Below, in pieces: positions 24,301-39,300 of a stretch of DNA of 64,000 nt; the first letter of the stretch is position 1, and each line of letters opens with the position of its first letter. The position numbers were made by a program, and so were the translations under genes. The notes beneath the pieces are model-generated. The model made no database searches. It had not been told where the DNA came from and saw only the letters and a list, made by a program, of their open reading frames with translations. The DNA is from Bombyx mori (Eukaryota; Arthropoda; Insecta; Lepidoptera; Bombycidae). The stretch is taken from positions 8,816,501-8,880,500 of the forward strand of contig NC_085130.1 of the NCBI RefSeq assembly GCF_030269925.1, written 5' to 3'.

Positions 24301-27300
24301 GAGTCTGAAGATTCTGTGAAGATTTTCATTGACGAAATCTAATAAGCACCATCTAGTTATTGGACAGATATAGTTAAATTGTATTGGCGCGTAACGTCTT
24401 AATGAATCAATCTTAATTCTTAAGTCATTGAAGTCGTTCATTGAATGTTATAGAATGCATTTTGGTTCACTTTTGTTTTGGCCATGCCTTTATTTGATTT
24501 ATGTAGCTTTGAGTTTCGTGACAAGATGAGTATTAACGAGTGATTATGTTAGTTTAATTAGTTAGTTAGACTTTGAATTCAACAGCGTCTTTTGATTGGC
24601 ATGACCTAACTTAAACAAATTGTAACACCTACAACTCTATATTAGGATGTTATTGTAAGCGAAAACTTATGTGCTGGTCAAGCTACTGGTGGTATCTTGT
24701 GAGCCCTCAGGGGTAGATACCACCACCCCGCCTATTTCTGTCGTATCTCTATTGTACAAATTGAGGATTAAAACTGATATTTCAATTATGTCGATTTCGG
24801 TTACTAAGCGCCTGGCGGCTGCTCTGACGAGCGCCTTTCACTTTATCCCTATTCCGTAGCCGACCGTCACGCGACATGCAACACACAGACGAAAAAGTTT
24901 GAGACGACGTAATAAAAGTTTCACTTTAAAAAGCTTTATGTTACTAAATTGACCGACTTCAATGACTATCCTTAGCGCTCAAAAAATCCTGTGAGACTTA
25001 TTATTGTCCGGCGCCGCAAATACATGTTACACACAATAAATACATACAAATAAATAAATAAATATATAAAAGATGATAAAAATAACATAATAAATGTGAA
25101 AAGTAAAATTAATATAAATTAGTAAATAAAGTAATGTAAATAAATGTACACATGAGTAAAATAAATTGTGTAAATAATATCGGGTGTACTTCACAGATCG
25201 ATGGCGCTTCTACGAAAGAAATCACAAATGTCTATTTATTACTAAAAGCTAATTGGGCTGTTTTAATTTATAAAATGAAACTTACTTCTCCCTTTCTTCT
25301 AATTCGACGGGATTATTGTCTGTTAGTTCGTTGACGTTAGTTTAATGAGAGCCGGAAAAAAAAAGATAAAAAAAAGTGAATTAGTAATTTTACATTTACA
25401 AATTAAACAATTAGCAAAACAACGTGACGTAAAAACAAACAATGCTAATTTAATTATAATGAGATGGTTTTCGATTTTTTTTTTATTTTAATAAATGAAT
25501 TTCACAGATGTTAATGGATCACGACAGGGATGTGCGAACAGTTTTACGGCCTTGCTTATGTTCTAGAATACTCTCTTCGTCTATGACCCTCGTGACGCAT
25601 CTCAGAGGGTCCGAATGTATACCTCCTTGCCTTCTCAAATACATCACTCAATAATTTAGTCAGTCAATTAGTTCTAAATTCATTCTTGACTCCAAACCTC
25701 GTAAAAATCACTTTTGAAAAATAAACAAAACCGTAAAATTATTTACAAATACATGTCGAATGAGAAATGCTAAATAACACTAAATAACTTTGCTCACATT
25801 TGGATTTGGCGCGCATCCGCCGGCATATGCATATTATTATGATGCACAGGATAACGGTCAGGACGAGTGCCGCCAGTGCTATACCGCCGATCATCAGGAG
25901 CTTTTGTTGGTCGCGCCACCAAACTTTCGAAGCTTTAAGTTAAGAAAGGGTTAAGTTAAGAATACAAGAGCCTTTACTTGTGGCAGATCGCGCACCGATG
26001 ATTTTTAGTAGACTATAAGTATCAATCTATTTTAGGTAACAATAGATTTTTAGGTGATTGTACTTTATTGTATCGAGGAGATGTGTGTCCGGCGATGCTC
26101 ACGATTGCAGTGGTCACTTACCATCACGTAAAAAACTTCCTAATCGTCTCTCGATGAGAAGAATGTTCATAATAAATTCTTTATTACTTATTCCTTTTAT
26201 TTATTATTACATTATTTGTAAAAAAAATAATGTGCATAAAATTAAGTCCATATGGTTTGCTAAGACATAGGTTTGAGGCTGTCAATTGCATTGTTAATGG
26301 TGCAGTAACCATATAAAATAAGGTCATAATTGTTCTCGGTAGAATGGGCATACTATGATGAACTTATTTCTGGATATCAGAAACATAAGATCGTATATAC
26401 AATTTTCCAAGTTTTAAAAAGAAGATTTTGTATAGGAGTCGAGCTATTAGCTACATTGACTTACTGAAGTTTTCCAAGTTGGCTGTGAACAAAATAGGAA
26501 GTCCTCAACATAATGGCACATGACGTCACGACATGACTCTAATAGTCAGGCTTCGAGGTAGAGTCTGAGAGAGGGGGGTTCTTATACAGCCTGAGGCATG
26601 AGGTTGCAGACTGTTTTAGCTGGAGTTGAACTTCGCGGCAGGAATAGGCAGAATGGTGGTACGGATCGGCGGAGACTCGCAATACTTCCTTCACGAATGT
26701 CCTTTTATTGTCTCATTTATTCGTAGAAAGTTTGATTGCCTTCCCAATTTAAGATTTGTAGTTGCCGGTCCATGAATAATAGTTAATCAACAATTCAAAC
26801 CTGATGATGACGTTGATGCAGAAATAAGCGTAGTCAATCAGTGAAATATTTAGGTCAAGAAACAGGTAACGTTAGGTCGGTTTTTTTTATTGCTTAGATG
26901 GGTAAACGAGCTCACAGCCCACCTGGTGTTAAGTGGTTAATGGAGCCCATAGACATCTACAACGTAAATGCACCACCCAACTGGAGATATAAGTTCTAAG
27001 GTCTCAGTATAGTTACAACGGCTGCCCCACCCTTCAAACCGAAACGCATTACTGTTTCACGGCAGAAATAGGCAGGGCGGTGGTACCTATCCGTGCGGAC
27101 TCACAAGAGGTCCTACCACCAGTAAAAGGTAAGGTTATTGTGGATACTACTATTACGGATTAATTCAAGCAGTAGCTTGGAAGGGTGTGTCCAGAGATAC
27201 ACGCCCGTGAGTCAAACTGTTGGGAATGATAATCGAAGGAAGACTGTTCTACGGGAGCAGCTTGTGTAAGTGGAGTTGACGTAAAGGGGAGGGACCCAAT

Positions 27301-30300
27301 GCCTTACCCATGACATCTCGCTCGCAGGGCCTGGAGACGCCCACGCTGTTGTTCGCAAAGCACAAGTAGGTCCTGTAGACGTCCACACCAGGACTGAGCC
27401 GCAGATAGCTCTGGGTCCCGGCCTGCCATATCTTCTCATCCGTTAGGCTGTCGTTAACATTCTTCAGTTTCCACATGAAGGAAACCTGGAAAATGCAGAT
27501 GGGGTATTTGGTTATATGTGATTATAGGCGAAGTCGTTACAATCTAGCTTAATTTCAAGATCGATTGGTACACGCTTAATTATAAGCTTCATATAGAAGT
27601 ACTGCTATTTGAATTCCGGTTTCAAATTGATGTAATGTAATTAAACCATGTTTGGTTGGCTTGTATCTTTGAAGAGGCCTGTAGGACGTAAATGAGTTGA
27701 GTAATTTCAAATAAGAAATCCAAAATTAACCTTTATTTCACTGATATATTGACTCCAGACTGGGGTATTGGAATGTGGTACTAAAAGAGTGGCTAATCAT
27801 AAGACGTGGTTTTTAATTGGTAGTGGTGGTATGATGAGGAATGGCGTAGGGCGCGTCCTCAAGGTTATCGGTGTCAAGAAATGGAAGGAGAAAGCACTGA
27901 ACAGAGCAGTCTGGAGAGACATACTGGACCAGGCTAAAGCCCACCCTGGGCTGTAAGGCCCAAGATGATGATGATGATGTATGATGAGGAGATCCCTTAC
28001 TTCTGCTGGGTTGGCCTTGGCGCTGCAGACCAGCACCTGTTCGCCGTCGATGTTGGTCTGCTGTATGCCGCATTCAGGAATATCTGGAAACCGGATTTTT
28101 AGATCAATTCAAAGTACAAGTTTCTTGCTGGGTGCCTAGATGGGAAGGAATTTTAAAGGCATGTAACACCGTATTGCTAGTTAGCATATTCGTTGTAAGT
28201 CAATCTGGCGTTTGCTCCCTCCATCGGTTCATCTTTTGTTCCGATTTCATTTAAATAGGCGTGCATGCGCTAGGAACGACTCATTGAGAAGCCGCGCCAA
28301 ACAGTTATAGGAAAAGTCAAGACAGTATACATATTTATTGAACTATCAATCCTTGGATTGATGTGGAATGTTTCACATTGAAGTTATTAAATTGTGCCCG
28401 ATTAGATTTATCGGTAAGTGTTTAATTATGCATATCGACGTTTGAAAGGCAAACTTGACTAAGCGACAATAACTGCTTTGTACATAAATGATAGACAATA
28501 ACCATATTCGACGTGCAAAAAATATATATGTATTTCTAGGTCTATTAAAATAATTGAAATCCTACAGCTAGATTCGTTAAAATAGAATTTTTTTCAGGTA
28601 TTTCAACTTTAAATTAGTCTACTGTAAAGTTCACGCTTTTTTTTTATTAATAAATAATAAATATTTACTGACAATCACGCCACGTTAACTGGTCCCGTGG
28701 TGAGTTCGTAAAGAACTTGTGTTACAGGTACCAGATAACGGAAATAAATGTAAGATTTTTATTATACACATACATATATTTAATATACATCCATAACCCT
28801 GGAAAAGACATTTTATATTATCCATACAAAATATCTTCCCTTGGCGGGATTCGAACCCGCGACCACCTTGTGTAGTGACCATGTCACTTACGGGTTCCAA
28901 TAATAGTCCCGTAATTCGTGACTTTATATATTGGAATACGCTCCGTGGTACGTAACGTCCCGGAATAGTCTCCAGATCTGAGTACTTTATGACTGACGCG
29001 AGGGAACTGGTATAACATCAATCCAAGATCCTAACCTCTGAATCACCGCATCCTACCAAAAAGATACGTATAGCTTTGTAATTTATTATTTCATCGCAGA
29101 GCTTGTTAATTACCCTCCATTAATTTTATAATCCTAATAATTGTACAATCTAGTTTAAGTATCTTTAGTTTTCTTTTTATATTTTAATTTATTTTATTGT
29201 ATACGTGTGTGTGTTTCAATTATATGTTATTATCAAATAATTATATATGTCTTTGTGTGTGACTGCATTTCATATTTTATTTTATATTTTATAAGGCGCC
29301 CTGAGCAAATTTAATCTAAGATCTCATTCTCTCCACTACGGCTGCCGGTGGATGTACCAAATACCGTTACATGCATATATTCATACTAGCGACCCACCCT
29401 CGCTTCGCTTCGGAAACATTAAAACACAAATGAAACCAAAAAAAAAAAATTTTTTTTTTAAAAAAAGTAGTCTATCTTCATCAGGGACAATGTCGGCTTC
29501 TAATGGAAAAAGAATTTTTCAAATCGGTCCAGTAGTTTCGGAGCCTATTCGAAACAAACAAACAAACAAATCTTTCTTTTTTATAATATTAGTATAGATT
29601 TGCAAAGCTATGTGTGCCCAGTAGTGGATAACTATGAGCTGATGATGGAGATGAAATACAGGGGCCTATTTAGGGTCTTTATTAGAATTATTAGTCTCAG
29701 ATTCAAGCCGTAGGTAATTCTCTACGGTTTCTTGGTATCTTTTGTCAGAGTTGCAGGATAAATGACCTAAAGGAACTATGGACCGATGAAAAAATAATTG
29801 TTTTTGATAGGTAGGGATACTCTGTCTGGGTTCTGACACCGGGCTGAGATCGGACGTCTGGTGAGAGAGTACAAGGTGAGTCGTTTGGTGGGTAGGGCCC
29901 TATAATTTCTTGGGTCCGCGGTCTGCTCCCAACACCTTGCAAGCCGTCAAGTCCCACATACCCCGCGCGCCTCCTAGGCGCAGGGACATCGTAGGATGTT
30001 CGGCACCTGGCCCGAAAAAAAAAAGGGATACGTAGAATAGGGTTAATGGTATGCGACCCTCTTTGCTCTGTGAGGATTCTGTTGGACTCCGTTTGGGATA
30101 TTGCGTGGTAGGCTGGTACTCACACAGGACGTCTAGCAGCACGGCGGTGCTGACGGCGCCATGCCGGTTGTAGGCCTCACACACGTAGCGGCCGGCGTCG
30201 CGGCGCTGCACGGCGCCCAGCAGCAGCGTACCGGAGGCCGACAGCGGCGGGCGCTGCGCCTTGCCGCGACTACGAGTCGCGTCCTCGCGCCTCCACCAGT

Positions 30301-33300
30301 ACGACGGCGTCGGGAAACCTCTGCCGGCGGACAGAGCAAGCTGGTACTAATCAAACCCTTATCATCGCACCTCCCGCCATCAGAGCAGAGTTCATCCATA
30401 CTATCTGGAACCGCTGCGCTCACCGACAGTGCGTTTCCTGAGGTTTTTTTTGCCACGTACCATCCGATGGAATGAGCTCCCCTCCACGGTGTTTCCTTAG
30501 CGTTATGACATGTCCTTCTTTAAAAGAGGCTTGTGGAGAGTATTAAGCGGTAGGCAGCGGCTTGGCTCTGCCCCTGGCATTGCTGATGTCCATGGGCGAC
30601 GGTAACCACTCACCATCAGTTGGGCCTTATGCTCGTTTGCCTATAAATGCAATAAAAAAAAAGTAATTCTATCTCATTCGCACGCAGGGTAACATGCTTC
30701 TTGTCATCTCTCTGTCTTATTTTCATTACCCATCTTACTGTCATTTTACACCATCACATCTTTTTTTTACTTTTTATTGCTTAGATGGGTGGACGAGCTT
30801 TCCACAACGTAAATGCGCCACCCATCTTGAGATACAAGTTCTAAGGTCTCAGTATAGTTACAACGGCTGCCCCACCCTTCAAACCGAAACGCGTTACTGC
30901 TTCACGGCAGAAATAGGCGGGGCGGTGATGCCTACCCGTGCGGACTCACAAGAGGTCCTACCACCAGTGATTCCGCAAATTATAATTTTGCGGGTTTGAT
31001 TTTTATTACAGGATGTTATTCCTTCACCGTGGAAGTCAATCGTGAACGTTTGTTAAGTACGTATTTCATTAGAAAAAATTGGTACCCGCCTGCGGGATTC
31101 GAACACCGTTGCATCACTCTATACGAATGCACCGGACGTCTTATCCTTTAGGCCACGACGACTACATCTTATTGTCATTGCCCGTTTAAGGGACCAGCAT
31201 ACGGCCTACTTGGTGAGTGGTTACTGTCGCTCAGCAATCATCAGCAATGCCAGTGGCCTAACCGCTGGCTAAGTGTCATTTCTGCTTCACCAAATTAGAA
31301 ATCGTTGTCTTATCGTGATCACTACAAACGCCCACACGTGGTGTACGGGTTTAGTGTCGGCCGCAGACATCACTAGGGCCGTGAAGTTGAGTGATAAGCA
31401 TCGCGGACGCGTGACGTCACGCCGTACCTGGCGGAGCAGACGACCTTGGCCGGCACCTCGTTCTCCACCACGGAGACGATGCTCGGAGTCACCGTTATGT
31501 TCTCTGGCTCGTCTGAAAATACAAACACATGAATTTATTAGGGCTATATTAGTTACTAGTCGCCCGCTCCGGCTCCGCTCGGGTCTTTAACAAAAATTTC
31601 AACGATATTTGACGTTGTTTTATTTTTTTTTAATAAAAAAACACTTATTGCGGCATAACTATAATAGTTGGACATATGCTGTCGCGACATTTTTTTGTAA
31701 ATAATAAAAAAGAGTATACAAAGTCGCAGTACATTATTTTATTCTACCATCAATAGTTTTCGCAGAGCACGCGATGTATAGAATATTTTAGATAATTTTT
31801 TTACACCTTATTGGAGTTTTAGTAAGGATCCCAAAGAAATTTTTTTCAAAAAAAATTATAGCCTATGTCACTCGGGAATAGTGTGACTTCCAAACAGTGA
31901 AAGAATTTTTCAAATCGGTTCAGTAGTTTCGGAGCCTATTCAATACAAACAAACAAACAAATCTTTCCTCTTTATAATATTAGTATAGAAGTATAGATAA
32001 CACGTGGCTGAACCATCCACCCACTGTTAAGTGAGGCTCGACGCTTACGGACTGCTTGGAATATGATCTGGAGCCTAAATTGTATTAAGGTTGTCTTCTG
32101 GCAACCACGAGTGCCTGTGCCGTGAGAGCGATGCCCACCTAGGCTCATAATCTACCGTTAATGAAGCGAAATTTATTAACCGCAAAGGTATTTTTATTGC
32201 TCTTGCAGACTAACGAACATACGATCCAGATGAAAGTAAATGTATATCAGGTACTGAGGTATATCAGCAGCCTTACTTTACTTGTCCTATTTTGCTCACC
32301 AAGACCTTCGAGGGCAGTGCGGCGGGGAAAGGCACTCCATTAGGAGCAGTGCTGAGGCCAAGTTGATACCTTAGTTAAGCTAACGCGGCTAAGGACTTTC
32401 TTCAATAAATTTTTGAAGTAGGATAAATCGTGTTGGTGGTGAACGCGAGAGGCGTTGTAATGAGCTGGTGAACACATGGGTTTTTATTTTATTTTTTAAT
32501 GCTTAGATGTGTGGACGAGTTCACAGCCCACCTGGCGTTAAGTGGTTACTGGAGCCCATAGACATCTACAACGTAAATGCGCCAATCACCTTGAGATATA
32601 AGTTCTAAGGTTTCGGTATAGTGCTGCTATAAGGCTGCCCCACCCTTCAAACCGAAACGCATTACTGCTTCACGGCAGAAATAAGCAGGGCGGTGGTACC
32701 TACCCGCGCGGACTCACGAGAGGTCCTACCACCAGTAATTACGCAAATTATAATTTTGCGGGTTCGATTTGTAACTGTAACTGACGAGCTATAGGCGTTA
32801 CGAGGGCGCGCCGTGGGTTATCACCACAGCGTCACTTACATTCGACTGCGAACTTAGTGGTGCTGTTGACCGGGGGCCCGGCTAGGTTCCTAGAGGAGCG
32901 GCAGGTGTAGCTGGCCGCGTCCGCCGCGCGGTCCAGAGCGCCGCCCGGCCACGCCGACATGTTCCAGCGCTGCGACACACAAACGGTTTGATTGTTTACA
33001 TGATGGCACCTTAAGGACGGTTTCTGCTCAACCATTCCATTTTATTTCGTTACTTTGATTTCTTGGAACGATGTTCCTTATGGGACGGTGCGGAGAGGTA
33101 CTCTAATCGGGAAAAAACGTCCGTAACGTAAGATTTTGATTAGTAATGCACACAGTGTACGACTTATTGTAATAACGTACAAAAAATAACATATTTTCAT
33201 ATTATTCATTGACCACGATCTCAGAGCGTTCGTTTGCGCAATACACTAACTCTTATGCAAACAACCGTGAATGAAGTGTACCACATTAAGTTCGCACGTT

Positions 33301-36300
33301 ACCGAATGACCGTGGGTTGTTGCGAAACCTCCAGTTTTATTATCTTTACACCTCGAATAGAACTTTAAATTAATATTTTTATAATAAGGAACTTCGTTCC
33401 TATCCGGTGTCCCACGACACCACACATCTTTATTTATCGCCTCGAGTGTAGGGCATCAGTTAGTGTCAGTTGTGACCAGAGCCACCATCGTTGAGATATG
33501 AGGGCTGAGTCCCAATAGTTTTGTGTCCCCCATGCGAGCCAAAGGTCCCCTCGTTACCAGCACGGACTGCGTGGCCTCGAAGTCGTTCCGGTTGGCTTGG
33601 GGCGCGATGGCCGTCTCCTCCACGTAGTAGCGCTCGTTGTCCTCGCTGATGACCTGGCCGTCCTTGAGCCACTGGACGCCGCAGGGCGGGGCGCACTCCA
33701 CCGTGCATGACAGCGATATGTTCTGGAGAACGAACGTATTGCTTAGGAATCCGATACTTAATATTTAAAGAACTAAGACGGAATGGTATTTATTTTATTT
33801 TTTAATACGCTTTTATTAGCTTCAGACGTATGTATGTTTGTAACGGAATCTTTGAACATAATTTTGACCCCCCTCAAAACGTCGGATTAACTCGAAATTT
33901 GGTATACTTATTAAGGACCGATGACAATTCAATATTGAAAAAATATATTGAAAAAATTGAAATTCAACAAAAAAATGAAAAATAAATAATAGTTCAAAAA
34001 ACTAACAAAATACGCTTTTACAGAAAATCCAAGTAAAAAATAGAAAATAAATATTAATCAATTTTAATTAAAAATAGTGAAAAAAATATTTTATTGTAAA
34101 AAAGCGTGGGGTGCTTTTCAGGATATTATCAAAATAACCCTTCTACTCATATCTGTTCATAAAATATTTATAACCACTGATACCATGCACCCCACGCTTT
34201 TTTTTACAACAAAAACATTTTTAATTCAAATTTATTAAAATGTATTTTCTATTTTTTACTTTGATTTTCTATAAAAGCGTATTTTGTTAGTTTTTTTTTA
34301 AGTATTATTTATTTCTCAACTGGTATTCGCAATAACGTTAAAAATTAAAATGATATTTTATGGTTACATTTAAATCACCATTTAAACTTATACTCTTCAC
34401 GTCGAGCTCCACGACCGATCGTTGTGTATAATCTATGGTTGGCATGTTCCGAAATACGTTTTGCCCCCAAATGACGTCACATGTAGTAATGTTAATCAGT
34501 TCGGCTCCTTAATGGTACTAGCTCACCTGAGATTTATATAAAGCTCCGCTGTAATGGTTCATGGCGTACTGGAAGCTCGGCGGGGCTGTGTTAAGAAATT
34601 AATTATTAGTGAGAGTAAATGAACTATTGCAGTTTCTCGCAATGTTTAGATCTGATCGTGGGTGTGATTGTAAAATCTTTTATTATTTAAATCTCCGATT
34701 TTTTATTAACTATACACGATACGATTGTAATTATAAGTACAATTAATTAATTACAATCGTATTATGTAAATGTGATATTTGGTTGGATCTACGGGAAATT
34801 GTACAACTAATTAAAAAGACGGTGCCTTTATTTTTTTAAGCTTAGATCGACTTAGATCGATCGATAGACGAGATCACGACCCACCTGGTGTTAAGTGGTT
34901 ACCGGGGCCCATAGACATCTACAACGTAAATGCCGCCACCTATCTTGAGACATAAGTTCTAAGATCTCACTTTTTAACAGTACAACGGCTGCCCCGCCCT
35001 TCAAACTGAAACGCATAACTGCTTCACGGCAGAAATAGGCGGGGCGGTGGTACCTACCCGTGCGGACTCACAAGACGTCCTACTACCGGTAATTACGCAA
35101 ATTATAATTTTGCGGATTCGATTTTTATTGCACGATGTTATTATTCCTTTACCGTGGAAGTCAATCGCGAACATTTGTTAAGTACGTATGTCATTGGATA
35201 AATTGGTATCTGCCGGCGGGATTTGAACACTGATGCATCGCTACATATGAGTGCACTGAATGTCTTATGATGATGATGATGACTTGAGTGGCAAACTTTG
35301 TCGAGTTGTTTGGCGCGTTGCGTTTTATTACTGGTGGTAGGACCTCTTGTGAGTCCGCACGGGTAGGTACCACCATCCTGCCTATTTCTGCCGTGAAGCA
35401 GTAATGCCTTTCGGTTTGAAGGGCGGGGCAGCCGTTGTAACTATACTGAGACCTTGGAACTTATCTCAAGGTGGGTGGCGCATTTACGTTGTAGATGTCT
35501 ATGGGCTCCAGTAACCACTTAACACCGGGTGGGCTGTGAGCTTGTTCATCCAATTAAGCAATAAAAAAATAAATAACAAAAAAGCTACTTAATACCACAC
35601 AGACGTTGAACTTTCCCAATTTAAGCAGAAAGATTACCAAGGACATCCACAAAGGTCGTGGCTGGCTCCCCCATGCCGCCGATGCTGACGCCGCGGCAGG
35701 AATAGTTCGTTCTATTATCCAACGTGACCGGGTCTATGGTCCAGTTCTGGGACACGATATCGGTGATCAGTCTACCGCCTCGATGCCATTTAAACCTAAG
35801 ACAGACGAAATTTGAGGTACATTAAAAATATTAATTGATCTTTTATATAATAGCTAGTTTATTTATTAATGCATGTGAATAGGAGATGAATGGAAATGGT
35901 AATGCAAAGTACAGGGGGAAGAGGTCGACCGAAGAAGACATGAATGGAGTGTGTTAATGACGACATGAGAGAAAGACTGGAGTGAGTGTTGAGATGACGG
36001 CTGATAGAAGAGAATGGAAGAAAAAAATTAGCTGTGTCGACCCCTCCTAGTGGGATAAAGTATAGAAAAAGAAAAATATTGTCAATCCCGGCTCGCTTGG
36101 CTGACCGACTACCAAATCCGGTCGCTACCAAATTAAGGAGACAACTTGCTACATTCTATTGCTACATGCTATTGGTAGGCAGCGGCTTGGCTCTGCCCTT
36201 GTCATTGCTGAAGTCCATGGGCGACGGTAACCATCAGGTGGGCCGTGTGCTTGTCTGCCTACAAGGACAATAAATAAATAAAACATTCGTTTATGTAAAG

Positions 36301-39300
36301 ATTTCCTGATTTCATCGAACTCAGTCCTGCTGTTTCCTTCGTTTCCCATTGAAGGGTAAGAGAAGTACATATTGCAATACCGAGCCTTGCACTTTACGCA
36401 AAGTGGCCGATGGTAGGAGAGGTACATACCGGTATTGAAATATTGAGACTTGCTTATGGAAAGTGACCGGCGGCGAGATTCGATCTGCGATATTGAGAAA
36501 TGGGTGCCACTCGATTCAGACATACTGACCTACGAATTGTGATCACTAAAACTATCTTGCCATTAAACTATAAAGTTTTACGTTCCGGTTCGAAGGGTGG
36601 GAACATAGGTCTAGCTTCTAGCGTCTTTCTGTTCGCCACAGTATAATTATTCATATCTAAATACTTTCTATATAGGACGGTAGACCTATGTAACTATATT
36701 TGAAACCTTAGAACTTATATCTCAAGGTGTGTGGCGCATTTACGTCGAAGATGAGGTGGGAACACCAAGTGGGCTGTAAGATCGTCCCCTCATCTAGGCA
36801 ATAAAAAAAAAGTCCTTTGACCAGGCCCATATAAATGGCCCATATAAATGCTAACAAAAACGGTTGTACGGTTACCTGTTGGCCTCTGGTCTTCCTTTTT
36901 CTTCAATGCTGCAACTCAGTACCAGACTCTTGCCTTTGATGACGCGCCACGGTGAATATGTCAGTTTTGCTGGCCCCGGTGGATCTGAGGATTGTAACCG
37001 ATGGTCTCAAATATTAGCTACAATGTCTTAACGGACTTTGTATGATAGGGCCTTTATCTTCATCCGAAGTTTTAGCACTTAAACCCGTAAGTTTCATGTA
37101 GAGTAAGGAAATGAGCACGTTTTTCTGAGAAATTCGTTACTTTGTAATAGAAACAGGACAAGTTTCTTCAGGTCAATTCACTTTTGTCATTAGCAGTGTT
37201 TAAGCAAATCTATTCCATTACTAAATCGATATCAAGCTAATAAATTGGAACTCTTCATTTTGAAATCGGATGAGCGACTTACAATTGACCACCAGCTCGG
37301 TCTTTTCGCTGACGTCTCCCCAGCCGGCGAAGTTCTTGCCCTTACACGAGTAATTCCCATGGAAACTCTTGGTGGTGTCCTGTAGAAGCAGCATCGATGG
37401 ATCCACCTCGTTGCAAAGGTTCTCTGTGGATGCGTGGTAAAGTAAATAATCTTTGATGATGTTTCTTTTGGAATTGAATAATAGCGCCACTCGCAGAGAA
37501 TACAATCGTGAGTAGAAAAATGTATAAAACCAGTGGCCCGCTCCGGCTCCGCTCGGGTCTTTAACAAAAATTGCAACGATGTTTAACGTTGTTTTTTTTT
37601 TTTTTAATAAAAGAACACTTATTGCGGCATAAGTATAATAGTTAGACATATGCTGTCGCGACACTTTTTGTAATTAATAATGTGTTCTACAAAGTCGTAG
37701 TACATTATTTTATTCTATCATCAATGGTTTTCGCAGGGCACGCGATGTAAAGAATATTTTAGGAATTTTTTTTACACCTTATTGGAGTTTTAGTAAGGAT
37801 CCCTAATTTTTTTCAAAAAAGATTATAGCCTATGTCACTTAGGAATAGTGTAGCTTCCAAACAGTGAAAGAATTTTTCAAATCGGTTCATTAGTTTCGGA
37901 GCCTATTCAATACAAACAAACAAATCTTTCCTCTTTATATTATTAGTATAGATCAATATTTTAGTCACAATAAAAAAAAAAAAAATACCATCTCCATCAG
38001 TTCCATTACAGTCAGGAAGATGCTTCAACACTTCCCCATCCAGGTACCAAATTACTTCGTCCAGCGTCGGTGGGTTCCCGGAGACTACCTCGCATGTCAG
38101 AGTCACATTCTTGTGGTCAGTCTCTAAGATAGGACTTGGAGAGCTCATGGTTAGGCGAACTTGGGGTTTGTCTAAAAAAAATATACGAAAATAAGATTTT
38201 GAATGCTAGGTATGCAGCGGCTTGGCTCTGCCCCTGGCATTGCTGAAGTCCATGGGCGACGGGTACCACTCACCATCAGGTGGGCCGTATGCTCGTCTGC
38301 CTACAAGGGCAATAATTTTTTTTTATCAAAAATGAGCAGAGGAGTTCACAGATAAAAGATGCTTGAAGTATGAGCTCCAAGATAATACCGCTTCAAATTG
38401 GATTTTTTAAATATTTAATTGCTTAGATGGGTGGACGAGCTCACAGCCCACCTGATGTTAAATGGTTACTGGAGCCTATAGACATCTACAACGTAAATGC
38501 GCCACCCACCTTGAGATATAAGTTCTAAGGTCTCCAGTATAGTTATAACGGCTGCTCCACCTTTCAAACCGAAATCATGTGGTGGTCCTCACAAGAGGTC
38601 CTACCACCACTAAGCATTGCACATCGGTATCCATAAATTATGCCTTACCATCGATGCAGTAGTTACTCAAACGCATCACGTTTTTGGCTTGGCTTTTACT
38701 ACCTGATCCTTGCAAGTCGTTTGTGACCACCCAAAAGCTGAGCACATAAAAGCTGAGCCACTCACAAAGCACGTTGACGACGATGTTGTCCTCGCTGGTG
38801 CCGTTTCCAACAGAATTCGTCAGCAGGCAAGTATAGTTTCCCATGTCGACTCCTCTGGCGTTCATGATGATGAGCGAGTGCTGATCCGTGGTGCCCCCTT
38901 GGTAGTGTGCTGTGTCATTCACGTTGACTCGTTCGCCATCCCGGAACCTGGAATTGAAGATCAAGGCTGGCTGGTTAAGTATGAAACCTCTTTTGAAGAT
39001 TTCTCTTAAACTGGTGGTTTCTTTAAGTTTCTTTTATTACTGGTGGTATGTTTAAGTTCAGAATACGAGTGAAGAATCCAACTGTAGCTATTCACAATAG
39101 TCCAAAATTAACATGTAGCAATCATTGATAAAGTCGTCGTGGCCTAAAGGATAAGACGTCCGGTGCATTCGTATTTAGCGATGCACCGGTGTTCGAATCC
39201 TGCAGATGGGTACCAATTTTTCTAATGGTATACGCGCTTAACAAATGTTCACGATTGACTTCCACGGTGAAGGATTAGGATCTTGTAATAAAAATGAAAC

